The notes under the pieces were generated by a model. It saw only the letters and a list, made by a program, of their open reading frames with translations, made no database searches and had not been told where the DNA came from. The translations under genes were made by a program, and so were the position numbers. Positions 58,685 through 64,000 of a stretch of DNA of 64,000 nucleotides are shown here, piece after piece (within the stretch, counting starts at the first letter, position 1; each line of letters begins with the position of its first letter). The stretch spans positions 26,448-90,447 of the forward strand of contig NZ_NFJK01000015.1 of the NCBI RefSeq assembly GCF_002159845.1, written 5' to 3'. The stretch comes from Anaeromassilibacillus sp. An250 (GTDB taxonomy: Bacteria; Bacillota; Clostridia; Oscillospirales; Acutalibacteraceae).

Positions 58685-60247
58685 TTGCAACAGGATCAAA
58701 CTACCACGGCCAAGCTGATCAAACGATTCCGCAGCTTCCGTTATTCTTTGGTATTGCAGGGAATCGCCGTTGGATTCGCCGCGGGCATGGTCGCGGTGCT
58801 CTTTCGGGTTTCATTGGAACAGGCGGATGCCTTCCGGCAATCCATTGGGATATTTCTTTCCGCCCATCCCTGGGCTGTTTCCCTCTGGATGCTTGCTCTC
58901 TTAGGCATTGCCGCCTTGGTAACGCTGCTTCTCCGCGTAGAACCGTTCATCAGTGGCTCTGGCATCCCGCAGGTGGAAGGGGAAATGCAAGGCGGGCTCT
59001 CGCAGACTTGGTGGCGGGTGTTGCTGGCAAAATTTATCGGAGGGATCCTGACCATCGGCGCAGGGCTCTCCCTGGGCCGCGAAGGGCCCTCCATCCAGAT
59101 GGGCGCTATGGCGGGAAAAGGCGTGTCCCGGTTATCCCATCGCGACAAGACTGAAGAAAAAATGCTGATGACATGCGGTGCAAGCGCGGGGCTTGCTGCC
59201 GCCTTTAACGCCCCCTTTGCGGGCGTGCTCTTTTCCTTGGAAGAGCTACATAAGAATTTCTCAACGGATGTCCTTTTGTCTGCAATGTCGGCTTCTATTA
59301 CAGCCGATTTTATTTCCCGCTATGTTTTCGGCTTAAAACCGGTCTTTGACTTTTCTGCTGCACAGATGATGCCGTTGCAAAATTATTGGATGGTCTTGAT
59401 TCTCGGCATCCTTTTGGGGCTGGTGGGGACCCTATATAATTTCTGCGTGGCGAAATCTCAGGACCTATACAGCAAAATTGGTTCGCAGTTCATCCGGACC
59501 GCCATTCCATTCCTTTTGGCGGGCGCATGTCTGCTTGTATATCCGCTGGTATTAGGCGGTGGCCACAACCTCATTGAGCTTGTCTCGCAAGATATGGCAA
59601 TCCAGTCCCTGCTGTTGCTATTTTGCCTGAAATTCCTCTTTTCCATGATCAGCTTTGGATCGGGTGTCCCTGGTGGCATTTTCCTCCCGCTGCTGGTATT
59701 GGGGGCGATCTCTGGCAGTACGTTTAGCGAAGTATTAGGTCTCTGTGGCATTGAAAATCCTTTGCAAAATTTTGTCATTCTTGGTATGGCCGGCCTGTTT
59801 GCGGCAATCGTCCGGGCCCCCATTACTGGCATCATTTTGATCAGTGAAATGACCGGGAATTTCTCCCATCTGTTGACCCTCTCACTGGTCTCCCTGACCG
59901 CCTACGCCGTTGCAGATCTGTTGCACGCGAAGCCTGTCTATGACATGCTCCTGGAAAGGCTCATGAAAAAGCAGGGCGCCACTCCTCCACCCAGTGGCGA
60001 AAAGCTTTTGATCGAGTCGCCCGTCTGTTTTGGGGCGCCAGTGTGCGGCAAAACCATCCAGGAAATTCCTTGGCCCAGCGGGGCACTGGTGGTTTCGGTC
60101 AAACGGCACGACCAGGAGCTCGTCCCCCATGGGGATACCATTTTGGAAGCTGGCGATATTCTTGTATTGCTGTGTAACGAATCCGAAAGCCAGCCCGTCC
60201 ATACGGCATTGGAGAAACAATGTAAAAGCATGTCTGCCCCCCAATAA
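58685..60247 (+). CDS. ClC-family H+/Cl- exchanger with a C-terminal TrkA-C domain
   Basis: A 520-residue membrane protein. Selectivity motifs are GSGIPQVEGEM (91-101), GREGPS (131-136, gating Glu132) and GSGVPGGIFLP. E187 in VLFSLEELH lies where the proton glutamate sits in exchangers, so antiport is likely, not a pure channel or a fluoride ClC. Ten to twelve spans are followed at about 440-510 by a TrkA-C/RCK_C domain (ETGDTI-like DTILEAGDILVLLC). The TTG start has GGGGTG eight bases upstream. Function: anion exchange in acid or osmotic stress. Confidence 0.92.
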   Translation: MQQDQTTTAKLIKRFRSFRYSLVLQGIAVGFAAGMVAVLFRVSLEQADAFRQSIGIFLSAHPWAVSLWMLALLGIAALVTLLLRVEPFISGSGIPQVEGEMQGGLSQTWWRVLLAKFIGGILTIGAGLSLGREGPSIQMGAMAGKGVSRLSHRDKTEEKMLMTCGASAGLAAAFNAPFAGVLFSLEELHKNFSTDVLLSAMSASITADFISRYVFGLKPVFDFSAAQMMPLQNYWMVLILGILLGLVGTLYNFCVAKSQDLYSKIGSQFIRTAIPFLLAGACLLVYPLVLGGGHNLIELVSQDMAIQSLLLLFCLKFLFSMISFGSGVPGGIFLPLLVLGAISGSTFSEVLGLCGIENPLQNFVILGMAGLFAAIVRAPITGIILISEMTGNFSHLLTLSLVSLTAYAVADLLHAKPVYDMLLERLMKKQGATPPPSGEKLLIESPVCFGAPVCGKTIQEIPWPSGALVVSVKRHDQELVPHGDTILEAGDILVLLCNESESQPVHTALEKQCKSMSAPQ

Positions 60248-60261
60248 ATGTAGTTGAAAAT

Positions 60262-60298
60262 GGCTCCGGAAAGCGAATGCTTTCCGGAGCCATTTTTA
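60262..60298. terminator. Bidirectional terminator after the ClC gene
   Basis: Perfect stem GGCTCCGGAAAGC with complement and four-base loop GAAT; ATTTTT follows on the plus strand and TTTTCAAC on the other. Confidence 0.92.
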
Positions 60299-60562
60299 CA
60301 ATATCCTTGTGGAAGCTGGGGAAACCCGTATCTGCGGCCGATCCCATCTGCACGCCGGCCTCCCCTTTTTGATTCCCGCATGGATGGTATCATTTTCTTT
60401 CCCAGCGTTTGCTATAAGTGTGGGCGATCTGCTGGCAAACCTTACAGAAGCGCCTGGCTGAGCTGTACAGTGTATCTTCCCATACCATTTCCTTTGACGC
60501 CTTTCGGTGCGGTGCAACAGACTTTTTCTATGGCCTTCTCTCCCCTTAAATGCAGGAAGCAG

Positions 60563-61207
60563 CTATTCAGATCTTATGCAACGCACGGTGAACCGGGTCT
60601 GCCCGCTGAGCGTGCAGGTGAAAAGCGTCAGATCCCAATCCCCGGTGACCATCTCCTCGATGGCGGTGGAGTCCAATTCCTCAACCCCTGCTACTTCGTA
60701 TGCAAATCGATTTCCATCCGCATCAAAAAATAGCACGGTATCCCCAAGGGAAAGGTTTTGCAGCTTTCCAAAATGCGTCCGATAATTATGCCCCGCTATG
60801 ACGAGGTTGTCCCGATAAGCAGACCCTGTATAGCGGCAGGGCGCTGTCCTCAATTTTGCCGCACTCCAATCGCTTATGACTGGGAGGGACACGCTGAGGC
60901 TTGGAAATTCTAAAACCCCGATATATGCCTCTCCATCAATCTGCACGGTTGGCATCTCCATATCCGGGTTTCGCACATAATCCGGTACCTCTTGATCCTG
61001 GCCCCCCGTGGCCCCCAGCCCTTCCTGCGCACGTCCCTGGAGCGCTGACATTTGTTCCAAGATAGCGGCCACCGCGTCCCCGGCCCGTTGTTCATCCCAT
61101 AGATTATATCCTGTCAAAAAAAGGGCTGCTGCGAATAGCAGCAGCCCTCCTAACATGAACACGGTACCGGAACGACGTTTCCGATTGTTATCATGTTTTC
61201 TATACAT
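60563..61207 (-). CDS. Sortase (non-class-B type)
   Basis: A 214-residue transpeptidase from the ATG at 61,207 (GGAGG upstream). A single N-terminal anchor (GTVFMLGGLLLFAAALFLTG) is followed by a linker and the catalytic domain: GVLEFPSLSVSLPV, NLVIAGHNYRTHF with the catalytic His, TLFTCTLSGQTRFTVRC with the Cys and Arg. It fits the class D-like sortases of Clostridia. It overlaps the pilin gene by eight bases, so it probably anchors that pilin or the whole pilus to the cell wall. Confidence 0.88.
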   Translation of the reverse strand: MYRKHDNNRKRRSGTVFMLGGLLLFAAALFLTGYNLWDEQRAGDAVAAILEQMSALQGRAQEGLGATGGQDQEVPDYVRNPDMEMPTVQIDGEAYIGVLEFPSLSVSLPVISDWSAAKLRTAPCRYTGSAYRDNLVIAGHNYRTHFGKLQNLSLGDTVLFFDADGNRFAYEVAGVEELDSTAIEEMVTGDWDLTLFTCTLSGQTRFTVRCIRSE

Positions 61208-62285
61208 CCGAATCCTCCTGTCTCCGGCGCCGGGCCCATCCGGCAAAAAACAGCGATATTCCACCGCAGGCTAACACCGGAACAGGCCACCAAAGCATGC
61301 CCGTCTGGGGCAGCTTCTCTTCGGGCTCGGGCTCAGGTTCAGGCGCTGGCTCGATGCTTTCCGCCGAGGGCGGGGCCTCGGACTCCCCTGTGGAAGGCGG
61401 GGTGACTGGTACATCCTCTTGGTAGGTGTTGGTTACACGGAAGAGGTCGCCTTCCCGTTCTACCAAAACGGTATATCCGTTTGCTACATCGCGTTCCACT
61501 ACTTGCCAATTGGAATTTGCATCCAACCCCGACCAAGTATAGGACCAATTGTTGCTTGCGCTTAGCGTCACCGTGCTGGAAACCACGCCATCCTTCAAGA
61601 GTTGAACAACTACTTCTTGCGGGCGGTTTTCTGTATGGCCGCTGTCGTCCCAAATCTTCTGCACCCTGCGGGTGACGGTCACAGGAGTACCACCTCCACC
61701 GCCACTTGATGGGTCATCATCGCCGCCCCCTCCGTGAGGAGGATCATATTCGCTGTCATATTTACAGGAGGCTTCCACATCATAAATCCATTCCCCTGTT
61801 TCCCCATCCGGGTTCGGTAGGCAAAGGGCAAATGGGTCAGGCGTATAGGTTGTGCGGCCCTTCTCATAGGAATCCCCCATCACAAGGTACAAGCCCGTAG
61901 GCAGATGGTCAAAGAATGCCCGCCCATTTTCATCGGTCTTTGCCGTTTTATAAGGGTCCAGATGGTCGCGGGCAACATAGCCTGCCAAGGTCTGGGCCAG
62001 AGCACGCCACCCCGCATTATCCAAATTCTCCAGGGAAATGGGATAATCCACAAAATCGCCAGCCAGGGTAAATTCACCCGATTCAGATACATCGGCCACC
62101 CGGTAAATCCGGAATTCCACGCCGGAAAAATCCGTGCTCCCTTCGCCAAAATGCACGGTCAGGGACGTTTCGCGGCTGGTATCGATTGGATTGTATGCAA
62201 ATGCTGGTATTGCCAGGCAAGGCAACAGCAATACCAGGGCCATAAAGGCAACTGCAAACTTTTTCCAAAACCGTTGTATATTCAT
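61200..62285 (-). CDS. SpaA/Cna-B pilin with LPQTG signal
   Basis: A 361-residue wall-anchored protein: signal peptide (1-30), N-terminal SpaA-like domain (TVHFGEGSTDFSGVEFRIYRVADV), a Gly-Asp-Pro-rich linker, a Cna-B domain (VQKIWDDSGHTENRPQEVVVQLLKDG, ending YTVLVEREGDLFRVTNTY) and a Pro/Glu stalk before LPQTGMLWWPVPVLACGG and the charged tail. Cna-B domains normally have an internal Lys-Asn isopeptide bond. Between two sortase genes, it is a likely minor or base pilin. Confidence 0.9.
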   Translation of the reverse strand: MNIQRFWKKFAVAFMALVLLLPCLAIPAFAYNPIDTSRETSLTVHFGEGSTDFSGVEFRIYRVADVSESGEFTLAGDFVDYPISLENLDNAGWRALAQTLAGYVARDHLDPYKTAKTDENGRAFFDHLPTGLYLVMGDSYEKGRTTYTPDPFALCLPNPDGETGEWIYDVEASCKYDSEYDPPHGGGGDDDPSSGGGGGTPVTVTRRVQKIWDDSGHTENRPQEVVVQLLKDGVVSSTVTLSASNNWSYTWSGLDANSNWQVVERDVANGYTVLVEREGDLFRVTNTYQEDVPVTPPSTGESEAPPSAESIEPAPEPEPEPEEKLPQTGMLWWPVPVLACGGISLFFAGWARRRRQEDSDV

Positions 62286-62312
62286 GGAACGATCACCGCC
62301 TCGTAAAATCTC

Positions 62313-63155
62313 TTATGTTTGCTGCTTTTTCTTGCGGGCGCGGAAGATGCGCCAAATGCGGAAAAGCAGAATGAGAAGCCCAACCACTGCTAGGGTAATC
62401 AAAACCGTCATGCCGGATTGCGTCCGTATGATATCCACGGCTCCATTGCCCAAATTTACGTTTTCCGGTGTCTCAATGCGGTGTCCCCTTACCAAAAGCC
62501 GGTGGGTATTCACGCCATATGGGGTACATGTGTAAAGGGTAACGTAGTCCTGTCCCTCTACAATTTGCAGTGCGTCCACCTCATCCGGTTCTGTAACAAG
62601 GATCTGATCCACCTCATAGGTCAATACCCGATCCAAAATGGACAGGGAAAACGTATCGCCTTCTACTAGCTGGTCCAAATCCGTAAACATTTTTGCGCGG
62701 ACCAGGCCATTATGGGCTGTAAGCACGCAATGTGTGCTGGGGCCCCCTGTTGGAAGGCTGGTGCCCGGCCAGAATCCCACGCCTGCTTGAAGCGCCTGTT
62801 CTTCAATCCCCTGGTAAATCGGAAGGTGGACATTGATTTTGGGAATATCAATATACCCCATCATCCCATTGCCCAGCGGATTGAGGAATTGCTCAATTTT
62901 AGCCTCTTCCTCCGCTGTCGCGGCAACAGAAAAGGCATTGCCCTGTGCCAATTTGCGGTTATATTCTTCCGCCGCAGCCCAAAGGTCGGAATAATCCTCT
63001 TGTGTTGCTTCTGCAACTTGATTATATTGAGCAATCTCCTGCTCTGCTTCCCAGCGGTAATAAAGGTCGCTCAGGCTTGGATACAGCAAAACCCCCAGCC
63101 CTACAATCAGCAACAAAACCGCTAGAAGCGTGCTAATTTTTCGTTTTTTTTTCAT
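62313..63155 (-). CDS. Class C (pilus-polymerising) sortase
   Basis: About 280 residues from the ATG at 63,155 (a TTG a few codons upstream is also possible). N-terminal anchor (ISTLLAVLLLIVGLGVLLYP), then a lid region (YRWEAEQEIAQYNQ), the catalytic His in HCVLTAHNGLVR, Cys in TLYTCTPYGVNTHR with its Arg, and a second C-terminal membrane span (TVLITLAVVGLLILLFRIW), which together are class C. It links pilin subunits. Gap of 28 bases to the pilin downstream. Confidence 0.92.
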   Translation of the reverse strand: MKKKRKISTLLAVLLLIVGLGVLLYPSLSDLYYRWEAEQEIAQYNQVAEATQEDYSDLWAAAEEYNRKLAQGNAFSVAATAEEEAKIEQFLNPLGNGMMGYIDIPKINVHLPIYQGIEEQALQAGVGFWPGTSLPTGGPSTHCVLTAHNGLVRAKMFTDLDQLVEGDTFSLSILDRVLTYEVDQILVTEPDEVDALQIVEGQDYVTLYTCTPYGVNTHRLLVRGHRIETPENVNLGNGAVDIIRTQSGMTVLITLAVVGLLILLFRIWRIFRARKKKQQT

Positions 63156-63252
63156 GTTCGTACGCAAAATCCTTTTCACCCTTCCCGGCGGTACGAGTTT
63201 TCCCGCAGACCAAATTCTGTGGAAAAGCTCCTGCCGCCGCGGCAAAACAACG

Positions 63253-63291
63253 ATACCGCAGGGGAGGGAGCTACCTCCCTCCCCGCGGTAT
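63253..63291 (-). terminator. Terminator/attenuator between the major pilin and the sortase genes
   Basis: Long stem with arms ATACCGC and GGGGAGGGAG against the complement (one bulge); the exit on the minus strand is CGTTGTTTTG. It may lower expression of the sortase relative to the pilin. Confidence 0.75.
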
Positions 63292-63338
63292 ATAACCGTT
63301 TTAATTTGATCTAATTTGCACTTTCAGCGCCATCCCGA

Positions 63339-64000
63339 TTAGCTGTGCTGCTGCTTTCTGCGGGAGACGACAAACAGAGTGCCCGCCGCCGCGAGGAGCA
63401 CAACGCCGCCAATGGTGAAGAGGGTGGTGCCCATGCCGCCGGTGTGCGGGATCTTGCTGTTCGCAAACTTGACGTTGACAACATTGGGTTCGATACCCGC
63501 TTCAATGGTCAACATCAAAGGCGTATCGCTCTTTACATAGTTGTCCGGAGCCTTTGTCTCTACCAGTGCATATTTCCCGGCGTCCAAACCGTCGATGACC
63601 ACATGGCCGTCCTCTCCCGAAACGATTCCTTCCAGGACCGGCGTTGCCCCTTCGATCAAATTGCCGTCCTGGTCAATCGCCGTTTCATCGTAAAGGGCGA
63701 ACTCCGCCCCTGACAGGCCCTTTTCGTCTGCCTGGTCATACTTGAAGACGTCGATCTTAAAGGTTTCTACTTTGACTTTATCCTGTTCGGTTTCGCTATT
63801 CGGATAGGAAACCCACGCGGTGTTATAGTAATCGCCCGCTGTAGTGCCTTCCTTCAAGGTTGCGGTGTAGGTTACCGTAACAGGGGTGACACCCAAATCA
63901 TCCTCGCCGATAATCCCGTCCTTATACAGGGCCGCCAGATCCACTGTGACCTCGAAATCACAGCCGTCTGTCAAACCGGCCGTAACCAACGTGTACTGAC
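63339..64000 (-). CDS. Major isopeptide pilin with IPHTG signal (5' end outside the window)
   Basis: The visible 220 residues are the C-terminal part of a pilin: a beta domain (YTATLKEGTTAGDYYNTAWVSY), then a SpaA/Cna-B domain (VFKYDQADEKGLSGAEFALYDET, GKYALVETKAPDNYV) and IPHTGGMGTTLFTIGGVVLLAAAG plus a basic tail. ETKAP is the E-box of isopeptide pilins. The frame is open through the window edge. Most upstream gene of the pilus operon seen here; it should be the shaft subunit polymerised by the class C sortase. Confidence 0.88.
   Translation of the reverse strand, partial: QYTLVTAGLTDGCDFEVTVDLAALYKDGIIGEDDLGVTPVTVTYTATLKEGTTAGDYYNTAWVSYPNSETEQDKVKVETFKIDVFKYDQADEKGLSGAEFALYDETAIDQDGNLIEGATPVLEGIVSGEDGHVVIDGLDAGKYALVETKAPDNYVKSDTPLMLTIEAGIEPNVVNVKFANSKIPHTGGMGTTLFTIGGVVLLAAAGTLFVVSRRKQQHS

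Noticed and set aside
60254..60733. Plus-strand frame after the ClC gene
   Set aside because: It begins inside the terminator hairpin and overlaps the sortase gene on the other strand; no motifs.

Overview
The window looks like a chromosome segment of a Gram-positive, spore-forming gut Clostridia, most likely an Oscillospirales/Ruminococcaceae-type organism. This is inferred from YpeB, LPXTG-type surface proteins with sortases, a YesM/YesN two-component pair, a large secreted GH43 enzyme and a Firmicutes-type integrative conjugative element (ICE). No species can be named from the sequence alone.

Region 1, about 1-22,190: part of an ICE whose left part lies outside the window. Read on the minus strand from 21.7 kb downward it carries a ParM/ParR-like segregation pair, a ribbon-helix-helix protein, a cytosine DNA methyltransferase, an amidoligase with a gamma-glutamylcyclotransferase, a 1,405-residue thioester/Cna-B adhesin with its class B sortase, a 30-residue membrane peptide, two small unknown proteins (one DUF3846), an extra MetK, a Toprim/DUF3991 protein, a group II intron, the C-terminal part of a VirB4 ATPase, a small adenine methylase and an M23 peptidoglycan hydrolase. 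A plus-strand YhcG-type nuclease sits inside this operon, and an ABC transporter half, a DtxR-like regulator and a winged-helix protein lie at the left edge. The two sides of the intron belong to different genes (Toprim protein and VirB4), so most of the transfer apparatus is missing here. The cytosine methyltransferase seems to have lost its start codon.

Region 2, 22.2-30.2 kb: tRNA-Tyr and tRNA-Thr, a HAD phosphatase, yjdF behind a yjdF-type riboswitch, an NTF2-like protein, a methyltransferase-Ogt-AlkD operon, and a BtuFCD-type ABC transporter behind a cobalamin riboswitch.

Region 3, 30.2-40.1 kb: a block of hairpin-rich repeats around a 44-bp perfect palindrome, then (minus strand) a YesN response regulator, YesM kinase, sugar-binding lipoprotein and multidomain GH43 enzyme. 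They look like one sensing and degradation locus without its permeases.

Region 4, 40.1-52.4 kb: an acyl-CoA ligase with a FabF-type ketosynthase, two small XRE regulators, YpeB, MurD, then an operon with two M42 peptidases, an acetyltransferase, a DUF6440 protein, a Nudix hydrolase and a PLP enzyme, followed by tRNA-Pro and tRNA-Leu.

Region 5, 52.4-64 kb: an island remnant beside tRNA-Leu (acetyltransferase and broken integrase), an OpuC-type ABC transporter joined to a ferredoxin-nitroreductase and a divergent HxlR regulator, a ClC antiporter, and a pilus locus (two sortases, two pilins) that runs off the right edge.
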